Part shown: positions 16,101 through 25,588 of the stretch, one piece after another
Numbering within the stretch: position 1 is the first letter of the stretch
Layout: each line of letters starts with the position of its first letter
Assembly: GCA_937863385.1 (NCBI GenBank)
Contig: CALMBW010000018.1
Span: forward strand, 186,001-250,000
Direction: 5' to 3'
DNA: 64,000 nucleotides
Source of the DNA: an uncultured Actinomycetes bacterium
GTDB lineage: Bacteria > Actinomycetota > CADDZG01 > WHSQ01
Notes under the pieces: model-generated
Told to the model about the DNA's origin: nothing
The model's database searches: none
The model's input: only the letters and a program-made list of their open reading frames with translations
Made by a program: the position numbers and the translations under genes

Positions 16101-17810
16101 CTATTGAATCACGGCCATATTCATCAATCGTTTCAGCGCGCTCGGAACCTCACCGATACTGAGTGCCCTAGTCTCGCCCGACGCCCTGGATTTCAGTTCG
16201 ACCTCCCCCTGAGCAAGCCCGCGTGGGCCAACAGTGACGACAAAGGGTATGCCAATGAGGTCTGCGTCCTTGAATTTGGCGCCCGCCCGGAGAGGTCGGT
16301 CATCCAAGAGTGCCTCGACCCCAGTAGCGACTAAGTGATCATAGATTGATTCCGACGTCTCCGTCGTTCGCGTGTCCATAGGATTCAAGTTAGTCACAAC
16401 GACGCTGAATGGAGCGATCTCCAACGGCCATACCAAACCAGCCTCATCATGATGGCACTCGACAATAGCTGCCATCGCGCGCTCGACACCAATCCCGTAA
16501 CAGCCCATGATGGGATGTACAAGCTCATCCCGAGGTCCAGATACCCTGACGCCAAACTTCTCGCTGTATGTGTAGCCGAGCTTGAAAATATGACCAACTT
16601 CTATTGCCCGTATTAGCTTGAGGGATCGGCCACACTGCGGGCACTCTTCTCCGGTAGCCACTTCACGCAAGTCCGCCCAAACGGAGGGCCTCAAATCGCG
16701 CGCCACGTCGACACCGCCCAGATGAAAGCCATCCCTATTGGCGCCGGTGAACATGTTGCGACGATCTCGCAACGCCTCGTCAACGAAGATCGGAAAACCC
16801 CGAACACCGACAGCTCCTAAACTCCCCGGCCCCGCCCCTAGGGCAGTTCTGATCTCATCTCCTGCTGCAGATCTGATGTCTACGGCCCCGGTCAAATCAC
16901 GTAACTTCTGCTCCGCGAGATTGTGGTCGCCTCGAAGAAGAACCAAGGTCATCTGGCCATCAAGCATGTATGCCAATGTCTTAATCTGCTGACTAGCTGG
17001 GGCCTCGTAGTCGCGAGCTAGATCGTCGATGCTGCGCACCCCGGGTGTCGCGAACATATGCGGGGCATCCCCGGATTCAGGGTCAATGACCGTTGGCAAA
17101 CGAGAACTTGCCATCTCAAGGTTGGCCGCGTATCCACAACCCCGGCATATAACAACGACATCCTCTCCAGCATCCGATGGACACATGAACTCGAGAGACG
17201 CGTTTCCTCCCATGGTTCCGCTAGAAGCGTTGACCGTGAAGGAAGGGATTCCCAATCGGGTAAAGATGCGTTCGTACGCCTGTCGGTGCCGCTCGAAGGA
17301 AACATCGAGTCCCTCGATATCGATGTCGAACGAGTATGAGTCTTTCATGGTGAACTCCCGACACCTGATAAGTCCACTCCTCGGGCGGGGCTCGTCACGA
17401 AACTTGGTCTGGAACTGGTACCAAATCTGAGGAAGTTGGCGGTAGGAATTGAGTTCCAAGGCGTGACTAGTAAAAACCTCCTCGTGGGTCATTCCCAGTG
17501 CGAGATCTGCCTTCCGGCGGTCCTGCAACCGAAAGAGCTCCTCTCCCATCGTTTCCCAGCGCCCCGTCCTCTCCCAAAGTTCCTTGGGGTGCATGGCGGG
17601 CATCAAGAACTCACACCCGATTCGGTTCATCTCCTCGCGCATAACGCCGATGATCTTTCTTCGCACGAGGAGGCCTAGAGGCAAAAGCATGTAATGGCCA
17701 GCCATCAATTGGCGTATGAAACCGGCCCGCACTAGCAGTCGGTGATGGATCGCCTCAGCTTGGGCCGGATCTGCATGAAGAGTTGGAATGTGTAGATGGG
17801 ACCATCTCAT
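16101..17810 (-). CDS. proS: Prolyl-tRNA synthetase, bacterial type with editing domain
   Basis: About 569 residues, the usual size of bacterial ProRS. It begins MRWSHLHIPTLHADPAQAEA, the typical N-terminus, so the ATG at 17810 is preferred to 17831. The catalytic core shows LGMTHEEVFT, motif 2 (KFRDEPRPRSGLIRCREF) and motif 3 (MGCYGIGVERAMAAI). The inserted editing domain is present between about 225 and 395, including IKTLAYML and a GANRDGFHLGGV segment. A C-terminal HGTP domain binds the anticodon. It charges tRNA-Pro with proline. Because it heads a cluster with an MccF homologue and two synthetase-like enzymes inside an accessory region, it may be a second, drug-insensitive copy. Whether the chromosome holds another proS cannot be seen here. 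Confidence 0.9.
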   Translation of the reverse strand: MRWSHLHIPTLHADPAQAEAIHHRLLVRAGFIRQLMAGHYMLLPLGLLVRRKIIGVMREEMNRIGCEFLMPAMHPKELWERTGRWETMGEELFRLQDRRKADLALGMTHEEVFTSHALELNSYRQLPQIWYQFQTKFRDEPRPRSGLIRCREFTMKDSYSFDIDIEGLDVSFERHRQAYERIFTRLGIPSFTVNASSGTMGGNASLEFMCPSDAGEDVVVICRGCGYAANLEMASSRLPTVIDPESGDAPHMFATPGVRSIDDLARDYEAPASQQIKTLAYMLDGQMTLVLLRGDHNLAEQKLRDLTGAVDIRSAAGDEIRTALGAGPGSLGAVGVRGFPIFVDEALRDRRNMFTGANRDGFHLGGVDVARDLRPSVWADLREVATGEECPQCGRSLKLIRAIEVGHIFKLGYTYSEKFGVRVSGPRDELVHPIMGCYGIGVERAMAAIVECHHDEAGLVWPLEIAPFSVVVTNLNPMDTRTTETSESIYDHLVATGVEALLDDRPLRAGAKFKDADLIGIPFVVTVGPRGLAQGEVELKSRASGETRALSIGEVPSALKRLMNMAVIQ

Positions 17811-17955
17811 AGGCAGCCATCCTAGCGACATGCCCCTTCTATGTCTGGATCTAATCGAAGTCCTTGCAGAGGTACAAATGAAGAGTCGGATGGTCGCCGT
17901 CTTTTCGGGGCTTCGTCGGATGCATCCCCGCGGGAAGGGGCGTCATAATCAGATC

Positions 17956-18768
17956 ATGGAGTTCGACGCCGCAATCCGCGCCTACTACGACAGGGGAGAC
18001 GAGGTTTCCCGCCTGACATCCGGGATGGGGCGGCTTGAGTTTGAGCGAACGAAGACCTTAATCGCTAGGTTCATCAACGGTCAGGGTCTTGAGATTCTCG
18101 ATGTCGGGGGAGGTCCGGGCATCTATGCGAGGTGGTTATCTGAGCAGGGCCACCGCGTACATGTCGTAGACCCCATTCCACTGCACATAGAACAAGCGAT
18201 CGCAGGAGGTGTTTCCGCCGAGCTCGGTGATGCTCGCAGACTCCGACAAGCCGACGCTACCGCCGATATCGTCCTGCTGCTCGGCCCCCTTTATCATCTT
18301 CCGCGGCGCGCTGATCGCGAGGCAGTGTTGGCCGAGGCGCGCCGCGTTCTGCGATCGGGCGGACTTCTGGTCGCTGCTGGTATCTCTCGGCACGCCGCGT
18401 TATTGGATCTCCTAGGTAATTGGGACATGCTCGATTCCCTGAATCTGTTCGAACTTGTTAAGGAGTCTGTTCGCACGGGTGTTTTCAAAGGGCCGGGTGA
18501 GGGAGCACTCTTTACGACCTCGTATTTCCATCTCCCCGAAGAACTCAAAGTCGAAGTGTCCGGTGCTGGCTTTGTTGATGTCCGCGTATTCCACGTAGAA
18601 GGACCGGGGTGCATGGTTCCGCGTCTCGAGGCGTGTTTAGAAGATCATTCACGCCGAAGAACGTTGTTGGAGGCAATCTGCTTGGTTGAGGAAGACAACT
18701 ATTTGCTCGGGTCGGGCCACCTCCTAGCTGTCGCACGCACGCAAAACCCGGACGTTAACGACCGCTGA
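17956..18768 (+). CDS. SAM-dependent methyltransferase, divergent from proS
   Basis: About 270 residues from the ATG at 17956, which begins MEFDAAIRAYYDRGDEVSRL, the usual start for this methyltransferase group; an in-frame ATG at 17878 with AGAGG upstream is an alternative. Motif I is ILDVGGGPGIYARWL, followed by VHVVDPIPLHIEQA and the motif IV-like DIVLLLGPLYHLP. The family is the ubiE-like class I group with unknown substrates. It is transcribed divergently from proS across about 145 bases, so the two probably share a control region, and it may add a methyl group to the cluster's product. Confidence 0.8.
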   Translation: MEFDAAIRAYYDRGDEVSRLTSGMGRLEFERTKTLIARFINGQGLEILDVGGGPGIYARWLSEQGHRVHVVDPIPLHIEQAIAGGVSAELGDARRLRQADATADIVLLLGPLYHLPRRADREAVLAEARRVLRSGGLLVAAGISRHAALLDLLGNWDMLDSLNLFELVKESVRTGVFKGPGEGALFTTSYFHLPEELKVEVSGAGFVDVRVFHVEGPGCMVPRLEACLEDHSRRRTLLEAICLVEEDNYLLGSGHLLAVARTQNPDVNDR

Positions 18769-18865
18769 GCCTTGCCAAGGTCAGACGGTTGGTGAGACGT
18801 CAGCGCTCTGAACTCGCCTGGTCAAGGAAATGTCTTTGAGGTGTCAGAACCGCCCTTGAAGAGTT

Positions 18866-19639
18866 CTATCGAATCAATAACGTCCTTACGACGCGGCGGA
18901 TCAATGACCTCGCTACTGATCCTCGAAGCCCAAAGGGTGCCAGCTGCTGGGAGCTTTCTGACTCAAGGGCTTCGAAGTTGACTCGAGGAATCACGAAATG
19001 TTGGATTGAGCCAGGTGCAAGGCCCGCCACATGAGCCTTCCCCTTAACCAACATCCGATCCCTAATGAGCCCACCGACTGCGACCGAAATGCTGGTTCGT
19101 CCTTCGCCCCGCATGATGTGTTTTCCGTGAGATGAGTGCCATCCCTCTACTAATGGGATCGAGATACCAAGTACCAAATAGGGGTCTGGCCGGAGGTGCG
19201 ACCACTCTTCCAACTCCGTTATGCGACCCCCCTTCTTCTCTAACACAGATAGATAGTGCACATGAGCCCCCACCGCTAACAGAGCGACGGCTATGTCAGG
19301 AGCCAGATGCCCCTCGACAACAGCACCCCCCAAAGTCGCCCTATTGCAGGTCACGGGATCGATAGAAGCGATCGCTTCCCTTACGGCACGGAGTTGAGAA
19401 CCCGAGGCGTGAGCACTCAGATCGGACAAGGTGGAACATGCGTCGCTGTAGAAGGTTCCGCGGGCATCAGCCGGTGGATCGGCTTGAACATCGGACACGT
19501 CGATCGCCAACATCGCGGAAACGCTGCCGCCTCGCAGTCGCGGAACAATCGCTTGTCCGCCTCCGACCAGTACGAAGGAGTCGCTGGCAGCCATGAGTTC
19601 GATCGCATGATTGGGAGACCTCGCTCGCTCAACACGCAC
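18866..19639 (-). CDS. Molybdenum hydroxylase FAD subunit
   Basis: A 257-residue FAD-binding subunit of the xanthine dehydrogenase/CO dehydrogenase family. FAD contacts are seen in LVGGGQAIVPRLRGG near residue 25 and in IDPVTCNRATLGGAVVEGH near residue 95, with a CO dehydrogenase flavoprotein-type C-terminal domain after 150. It passes electrons from the iron-sulfur subunit to an acceptor. It starts three bases after the stop of the 2Fe-2S gene, so the order is large subunit, 2Fe-2S, FAD on the minus strand. The length is slightly short for the family but all parts are present. Confidence 0.85.
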   Translation of the reverse strand: MRVERARSPNHAIELMAASDSFVLVGGGQAIVPRLRGGSVSAMLAIDVSDVQADPPADARGTFYSDACSTLSDLSAHASGSQLRAVREAIASIDPVTCNRATLGGAVVEGHLAPDIAVALLAVGAHVHYLSVLEKKGGRITELEEWSHLRPDPYLVLGISIPLVEGWHSSHGKHIMRGEGRTSISVAVGGLIRDRMLVKGKAHVAGLAPGSIQHFVIPRVNFEALESESSQQLAPFGLRGSVARSLIRRVVRTLLIR

Positions 19640-19642
19640 GGA

Positions 19643-20125
19643 TCAATTATCCAGGGAGTCAGAAGCAGGCGACATCCTCAAAGCGAGGCGGCGAATCACT
19701 TCACGTAGTGCGTGATAATCGCCACAACGGCAAAGATGCCTTTCCAGAACCTCGTGCAGGTCGCCCGGCTCGCTTGAATTCTCTTCCACTGAGAGCAAGT
19801 CCATCAATATGCCGGCAGTGCAGAAGCCGCACTGGAAGCCTGGGACCGCAATCATCTCTTCCTGCAGGATCGGGCCCAAGATTGTCTCAACAAGTCCCTC
19901 AACAGTGATGACCGACTTACCGTCGGCCTGTTCTGTGAGGACCGTGCAGGCTCTTACTGCGTATCCCTCAAGCACAATCATGCATGCTCCGCATTCAGCG
20001 GTCGAGCAGCCGATCTTCGTACCTGTGAGTTGAAGACGATCTCGGATGAAATCGACGAGAAAAGGCGAAGTATCAAAAGGCCCCTTTACCAACTTGCCAT
20101 TCACATTGATTCTGGCCTCACTCAC
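19643..20125 (-). CDS. Molybdenum hydroxylase 2Fe-2S subunit
   Basis: A 160-residue iron-sulfur subunit. The plant-type 2Fe-2S site is GCSTAECGACMIVLEG with a later VRACTVL, and the second, all-helical 2Fe-2S site is CGFCTAGILMDL with RHLCRCGDYHALREVI. All eight cysteines expected for the family are present. It relays electrons from the molybdenum centre to the FAD subunit. The GTG at 20125 has an AAGGTG six bases upstream. It is separated from the large-subunit gene by about 220 bases, which is more than usual for such operons. Confidence 0.9.
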   Translation of the reverse strand: MSEARINVNGKLVKGPFDTSPFLVDFIRDRLQLTGTKIGCSTAECGACMIVLEGYAVRACTVLTEQADGKSVITVEGLVETILGPILQEEMIAVPGFQCGFCTAGILMDLLSVEENSSEPGDLHEVLERHLCRCGDYHALREVIRRLALRMSPASDSLDN

Positions 20126-20345
20126 CTATTCACCTTAACGTAGCCGTCGATCCAGCCTGTTTCTAAGAGGGGATCCGCTAGTTCCCCGGACGTCAAAGTC
20201 CATGGTTGAAATCAACATCGGCTCTCAAGAATCCAAAGAGCTAGCCTCCCTAACCATCACCAACCATCCCAAGGAGAAGCAGCATCGCTTTTTAAGATCC
20301 GTCCGGCTTACTCCTGATCAATGGCGCCCGAGTGAAACGGGGCCT

Positions 20346-22625
20346 CTATGACGGTTGTACCGATGACCCAGCATCGAGGCCCCTCAGTGAGGACCAGAGG
20401 TCGCTCGAACGTATCGGGGTTTCACGAATCAAGGATGGCACTTCCCGGAAAGCATCAGCGACCGCGTTGCCAATCGCGGCGGGTGCCGCAACGGCCCCGG
20501 ATTGGCCAACGCCGCGAATGCCTATCGGGGAGATGCTTGAATAAATGGGGAAGAGAGCAACATCGATCTCCGGAATATCTGAAGATCGTGGTATCAGGAA
20601 CGGCTTCCGCAGGTCGTCGAACGACACAACTTGTTCAAGCAAGGTTTGCCCGACTCCTTGAATGACCCCCCCGCGAATCTGTTTGATGACCACCTGCTCA
20701 TTGACCGGTAGCCCACAATCCGCGAAAACACAAATCCTCTCCACTATTACTTCGGCCGACCTGGGGTCGACCAGCACGGATGCCACGTGAGCTCCATAAC
20801 CGTACGAGATCACCTTCGGTTCGTAGACCTGCCCTACTTCTGGCAACGGGCCTTCACCGTCTCTCATGATGGCTGAGGCGAGGTCTTTGAACGTTCGGGT
20901 CTCTCCCCCGGGTCCAACAACGCGGCCCTGGGTCACCAGCAACTCCGAAGCAGGAATCCCCAACTGATTTGAGCCTTTAGCGAGAAGCAAATGTCTCAGA
21001 CGATTTGCAGCAGCTACTGCTGCAGCTCCCCCAACCACTATAGAACGAGAAGCAATCGAACCAGCCGGCGAGTAGGGGGTCGTCTTGGTGTCGCCCAGGA
21101 GGACATGAATGCCTGAAGGATCGTCGCAGCCAAGCTCTGAGGCGACGAGCATGGCTATTGACTCTTCGATCTGTTGCCCAAAGCTGGCCAGGCCTGTAGA
21201 CACAACGATCTCTCCGTCAGAGCGAAGCGAAACCGAGACTTCTTCATAGCCGCCAACCCGAAAGCCTGCAGCGGCTTGAGCCTCGCTGGGACCCATGCCC
21301 GTGCCCTCGATGTAGAGGCACATTCCTACTCCTCTTCGTACTGGTGGAATGGGTGGCTCAGCGCTTCTCATATCAGCGTCGACGGACTTCGCTCTTTCCA
21401 GCATCGCTAAGAAATCAGCCTCATCGAAGAAACACCCGCTCTTGTTCTTGGAAGGAAATCTTCGAATCACATTTCGACGACGTAGCTCACCGGCACTTAT
21501 CAATACGTCGCGGGCTAACTCATCCAAAGCAAGTTCGCGAGCCCAAGTAGCTTCTTGCATTCCGAATCCTCTGTATCCACCGGTCGGAGAGTTGTTCGTC
21601 ACTATGTACTCAACACGGGTTGAAACATTGTTAAACACATAAGGCCCTTCCACCATCCCGGCGGTAATCAAGGCGGGTCCCACCCCAACCGAGGAGAGGC
21701 GTGCCCCCACATCCGCCTGCACGAGTACCGCTAGGTCGTGAAACCTGCCCTTGGTGTGACTGATGACGAGAGATACTCGCGTCCCACGAGCAATACTCGA
21801 AAGATGGTTCTCGTCGCGGGTTTCGATCCATCGCACGGGTTGACCGAGCTGAATCGCGGCGAATACGACCATCGCCTCTTCGGGAAGGAGATGCTCCTTG
21901 GACCCGAACGCGCCTCCGATAAGCGGTGACAGCACACGTACTTGTCTCTTAGGAACTTGAAGCCACTCAGACAAGACATCTTTGATGTGATGAGGTGTCT
22001 GGGTAGGGAGCCATACAACAAGCTCACCTGCTGACACATCCCAGTAAGCAACTATGCCCCGAGGTTCAAGCGGAGCAGCTGCTACTCTTCCCGACGAGAA
22101 CGTGCCACTGAATGAAGACTCGGCTCGACATGCCCTTGCCCAGACCTCCTCGAAATCTTCGTCTTGCTGTTCGGCGACGATGTTGGAACCGCAGCGCGGG
22201 TGCAACAGTGACGCGCCCGGGGCAAGAGCATCATCCATGCTTCGCAGAGCCGGTTTCGCAGTCCCCGAGAATATGGCCGAACGAGCCGCCGCCTCCACAG
22301 CATGGTGATCCAACCCAACCACAACCGCCAACGGCTCGCCGAGGTACAGGGCTTCGTTAGGGCACACTGGGTAGGTAGTTAACCCTTGTCGTGGGAGTTG
22401 CCAGGCGCACGGGATGCTTTTGCAAGAATCAAAGTCAATAGACCTAAGAAGAGTCACACCACGCTGCGTCGAGGACAGGCTCACTTCAACGTCAACAGCA
22501 TGCATATATGGGCTCCTGCAGAATTTTGCCGTGAGCATTCCTGGTAGGGAGATGTCCGCAACGAACCTGGCGCGCCCTTCAACTACCTCGCGTCTCTTGC
22601 TGGTCCAGTCGCCCATGGAGGTCAT
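20346..22625 (-). CDS. Molybdenum hydroxylase large subunit with Glu-to-Gln change
   Basis: About 759 residues of the xanthine dehydrogenase/aldehyde oxidase large-subunit family that binds the molybdopterin cytosine dinucleotide cofactor. Recognised parts are VVEGRARFVADISLPGML near the start, LIGGAFGSKE, GGYRGFGMQEATWARE, and GIRGVGQSGAVAAPAAIGNA near the end. The last motif is normally GVGE; the catalytic base glutamate is a glutamine here (CAA codon at 20502-20504, minus strand). That may mean altered chemistry, loss of activity or a sequencing error. The start at 22625 (MTSMGDW) or 22616 is uncertain because the longer upstream frame lacks homology. Hydroxylation of an N-heterocycle or aldehyde would be the usual reaction; the substrate is unknown. 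Confidence 0.85.
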   Translation of the reverse strand: MTSMGDWTSKRREVVEGRARFVADISLPGMLTAKFCRSPYMHAVDVEVSLSSTQRGVTLLRSIDFDSCKSIPCAWQLPRQGLTTYPVCPNEALYLGEPLAVVVGLDHHAVEAAARSAIFSGTAKPALRSMDDALAPGASLLHPRCGSNIVAEQQDEDFEEVWARACRAESSFSGTFSSGRVAAAPLEPRGIVAYWDVSAGELVVWLPTQTPHHIKDVLSEWLQVPKRQVRVLSPLIGGAFGSKEHLLPEEAMVVFAAIQLGQPVRWIETRDENHLSSIARGTRVSLVISHTKGRFHDLAVLVQADVGARLSSVGVGPALITAGMVEGPYVFNNVSTRVEYIVTNNSPTGGYRGFGMQEATWARELALDELARDVLISAGELRRRNVIRRFPSKNKSGCFFDEADFLAMLERAKSVDADMRSAEPPIPPVRRGVGMCLYIEGTGMGPSEAQAAAGFRVGGYEEVSVSLRSDGEIVVSTGLASFGQQIEESIAMLVASELGCDDPSGIHVLLGDTKTTPYSPAGSIASRSIVVGGAAAVAAANRLRHLLLAKGSNQLGIPASELLVTQGRVVGPGGETRTFKDLASAIMRDGEGPLPEVGQVYEPKVISYGYGAHVASVLVDPRSAEVIVERICVFADCGLPVNEQVVIKQIRGGVIQGVGQTLLEQVVSFDDLRKPFLIPRSSDIPEIDVALFPIYSSISPIGIRGVGQSGAVAAPAAIGNAVADAFREVPSLIRETPIRSSDLWSSLRGLDAGSSVQPS

Positions 22626-23011
22626 GGTCTCATATGGGTCGCTCGGCCTTCCAACAGTTGCTTGCCATCTCGCAGATGACCTCCTCAGCGCGCAACGGAC
22701 TGCGTTAGACGTTCTCCTGAGGGGGAGGCACATCGCCGGATCAACTCAAGAGCCCAATCTTTGTCATACTCGTCCAACACCTATGGCGATCGATTCGGAG
22801 AGGGGGCCCTCTTTTTGAGGACGCTACTGTTGGCCAAAGCTCCTGATCGAGGATCGGCCGCCACCTCGGAGCAGTGCGGAGTCCTTCGTGTTGGCCGGTA
22901 TCTCCCGGTGATGCGGTCTTTCCCATCGGATTCCCACGCTGGCGAAGCACTCTCGGCGCCACCCCAAGGTCCAGGGACTCGAGCTGGTCCACACACAAGG
23001 GCTGCTGTTCG

Positions 23012-24568
23012 ATGCATAATCTCAAAACCCTGCCTCGCATCACAGCTGATCAACTCGGACGTGGCGTAGAACGGATGGATCAGCTCCGATTGAAGCCAGA
23101 TGTAGTCATACTTGGTGGCGGCTTAGTGGGCTCGATCTTGGCCTCGCAGCTTGCAGAGCTGAGTGACGATGTGCGTGTCCTCGTCTTAGAGGCTGGTCAG
23201 TGGGAAGGCGATGATCACGCACAGTCGTCGTTATCCGGCCCTTCTTTGGTCGATTCCTTGGAAGCTAGGCACTGGATCTTGGATTCTCCGCTCGATGTCC
23301 CAGGAATCATAGAAGCTGTGGGCGGGGGTTCCATTGCCTGGAGTGGCTGGAGCCCCACACCTGACACCACCGAACTTGAAGGGTGGCCGTCCGCCGTTGT
23401 CCAGGAGCTCAAGGATCTATATCTCGAGGATGCTCGCTCTAGACTGCGAATCGGATCTCCGCATTCAGAGATTCAATTGGCTCAAGGAATCCGCAACCTC
23501 ATCAGTGACGGAGACAACGTTGGTTCCTTCGACCACAACACGATCAAGTTGGACACGGCTACTGACATACGCGCTCCCATCGCCATGGCTGCCAGCGGAC
23601 ATGTGTTTAGTCCGGTCCGAAAGCTCGCTCAAATAGCGATAGGCGCGCAATCCCAGCAAGTGCAGGTGATGGCTGGATGCCGTGTTCTCTCCCTAGACAT
23701 GGTGAAGGAGAGATTGACGGGAATCATTACAGATCGAGGACGGCTCCCCGTCTCCGGTCAGCAACGCGTTGTTGTAGCCCTAAATACTGTGGAGTCCACT
23801 CGACAGGTGCTCATGGCACTTCCCCACTCTCGCCTCGCAGGACAAAACCTCGCTGCGCACGTCGTGACGGAGGTGATGTTACGCGTGCCGATATCATCAA
23901 TTCGGAAGAGGTTCGAATTGGGCACACTTCTGATACGAGGGTCCGCCCAAGGCCGAAGGTTCCACATACAGATACATTGCGGAGTCGGGCCGATTCCTTC
24001 AGATCGAACCGGCTTTCTCCGCCAGAAAGTCCCCGGTCTTTACGGTGAGGAAATCCTCAGCGGAACTGATGAGCGGCACATGGTCGTATCGTTAATAGGC
24101 CTCGGAGAAACAGCTCCTGACGCAGAGAATGTTGTGGTCCTTTCTGAGACTCGTCGCGACTCAGCCGGGCAGCCTCTGCCGATAGTAAGGTTTGCTCAAG
24201 GTCTGGCGCGGGATCCGATACTGGATGCTATGGATGACTGCATCGACCGAATCTGCACACAGCTTTCCCGACCGGGGACAACCTTCCGCGGTCCATCCTC
24301 GAATCCAAACGAGTGGATAGCCGAACTGCCCAAACGAACGAGTCTGAGACTCGGAGGTAGACGGTGGACCAATTGTGTCCATCTCTCGGGAACACTCAGG
24401 CTTGGGATATCTGAATCAACCAGTGTTACAGACATCAACGCTTCCCTCTACGGTGCTGAGCGAGTTTTCGTTGGAGGTCTATCACTGTTTCCCCGTGCTG
24501 GGTCGCACAACGGTGGACTAACAGCAGCTGCACTTGCGCTAAGACTTGGGAAGCTCCTGGTGTCATAG
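23012..24568 (+). CDS. GMC-family FAD oxidoreductase
   Basis: About 518 residues. The FAD dinucleotide site is DVVILGGGLVGSILASQLAE, followed by VRVLVLEAGQWEGDD. The C-terminal GMC_oxred_C part has HLSGTLRLGISE and SLFPRAGSHNGGLTAAALAL, placing the active-site His and Asn. Members oxidise alcohols, sugars or sterols with oxygen or another acceptor. The ATG at 23012 has an AAGG about 11 bases upstream and follows a divergent gap from the molybdenum hydroxylase; a later ATG at 23075 is possible. Neighbouring redox enzymes suggest a shared pathway that modifies one substrate. Confidence 0.8.
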   Translation: MHNLKTLPRITADQLGRGVERMDQLRLKPDVVILGGGLVGSILASQLAELSDDVRVLVLEAGQWEGDDHAQSSLSGPSLVDSLEARHWILDSPLDVPGIIEAVGGGSIAWSGWSPTPDTTELEGWPSAVVQELKDLYLEDARSRLRIGSPHSEIQLAQGIRNLISDGDNVGSFDHNTIKLDTATDIRAPIAMAASGHVFSPVRKLAQIAIGAQSQQVQVMAGCRVLSLDMVKERLTGIITDRGRLPVSGQQRVVVALNTVESTRQVLMALPHSRLAGQNLAAHVVTEVMLRVPISSIRKRFELGTLLIRGSAQGRRFHIQIHCGVGPIPSDRTGFLRQKVPGLYGEEILSGTDERHMVVSLIGLGETAPDAENVVVLSETRRDSAGQPLPIVRFAQGLARDPILDAMDDCIDRICTQLSRPGTTFRGPSSNPNEWIAELPKRTSLRLGGRRWTNCVHLSGTLRLGISESTSVTDINASLYGAERVFVGGLSLFPRAGSHNGGLTAAALALRLGKLLVS

Positions 24569-24613
24569 CCGAGAGGCTTAAGCAGTTCCGAGCGAGCAAG
24601 CTGCCTTCCTATA

Positions 24614-24688
24614 TCCGTCCGCGTGGATCTCTACAGCGTGAAGGGTTAAGACCCTCCGACCAGGGACGCGAACCCCCAAGCGGACGGA
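24614..24688. repeat. Nested inverted repeat
   Basis: TCCGTCCGC (24614-24622) is perfectly complementary to GCGGACGGA (24680-24688). Inside lies a second hairpin, AGGGT-TAAG-ACCCT (24642-24655). The 75-base unit is between the GMC gene and the luciferase-like gene. It could be a terminator, a regulatory RNA or a small repeat element; a similar nine-base stem occurs at 27501-27525. Confidence 0.5.
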
Positions 24689-24759
24689 GGATTGCGTCAC
24701 TCGATAACATGCGCGGCATAGTCTTCGAGATCCTAATCTCCATCGATCGGAAAAGAGTG

Positions 24760-25588
24760 ATGAGATTCGGACTCGACATCTCGCAGCATCAACTCACTTG
24801 GGATGAGATCGTCCGGAGAGCACGGTTCGCCGAGGATTCCGGATTCGACGGTATCTGGGTGTTCGATCACTTCAAACCCCTTTACGGGAATCCAAAGGGC
24901 CCTTGCTTGGAAGGCTGGACCTTGCTCGCCGGACTTTCCGCAGTGACTTCTACAATCCGGCTGGGTCCCCTTGTCGCTGGGCAACTTACCGTCACCCCTC
25001 CCTCCTAGCGATGCAATGCGTCACCGTCGACCACATCTCGAACGGAAGACTCGAGATCGCTATCGGAGCTGGATGGTTCGAGCAGAGCATCGCGAGCTCG
25101 GTTTCGAGTTCCCGTCCACTCCCGATCGCATCGCAAGGCTCGAGGAAGGTGTACAGATACTCGATCTCCTCATGACTCACGACAACGTTGACTTCGACGG
25201 CCACTACTTCCAACTGCGATACGCCACCTACAACCCGAAGCCGGTTCAGGAGCCGCGGCCGCCACTATGGATCGGAGCCGGAGGTGAGACGTACATGCTG
25301 CCGCTCGTCGCGCGTCGAGCCGACGTGTGGCATGGGTTCGGAGACCTAGACACCCTTAAAAGGAGGATGGCCATCATCGACAAGCATGCCGAAGCCGCGG
25401 GACGAGATCCTGCGAGCATCGGTCGCTCCACCACCCTGCCGATCTCTGAGCCGATGAACGAAGTCAGTAGACTGGCTGAGCGACTAAACGAGATGGGCTT
25501 CGGCTACCTGATGGTCAGCTGGCCACCAGAAGGAGACCGGAGGGTGACGGAAGTCGTGGAAGAGGTCCTAGCCAGGTTGAGGGACTGA
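24760..25588 (+). pseudogene. Luciferase-like (LLM/F420-type) oxidoreductase, two frameshifts
   Basis: The product would be a luciferase-like monooxygenase fold protein, probably of the F420-dependent class (MRFGLDISQHQLTWDEIVRR at the start, ISNGRLEIAIGAGWFEQ in the middle, PPLWIGAGGE later). The protein is spread over three frames: 24760-24985, about 24986-25085, then about 25085-25588. The joins fit loss of one base near 24983 (…AGQ to TYRHP) and another near 25085 (GWFEQ to EHREL). Each piece on its own is well conserved. Either the gene is recently broken or the assembly has two errors here. Confidence 0.75.

Noticed and set aside
20339-20384. GGGGCCTC and GAGGCCCC inverted repeat at the end of the large hydroxylase gene
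   Set aside because: The loop is about 30 bases and the repeat partly overlaps coding sequence; a terminator cannot be claimed.
24614-24688. tRNA-like fold with outer stem TCCGTCCGC and GTTCG on the minus strand
   Set aside because: The T-loop-like piece is at the wrong end and the anticodon arm has a four-base loop, so it cannot be a tRNA; kept as an inverted repeat.
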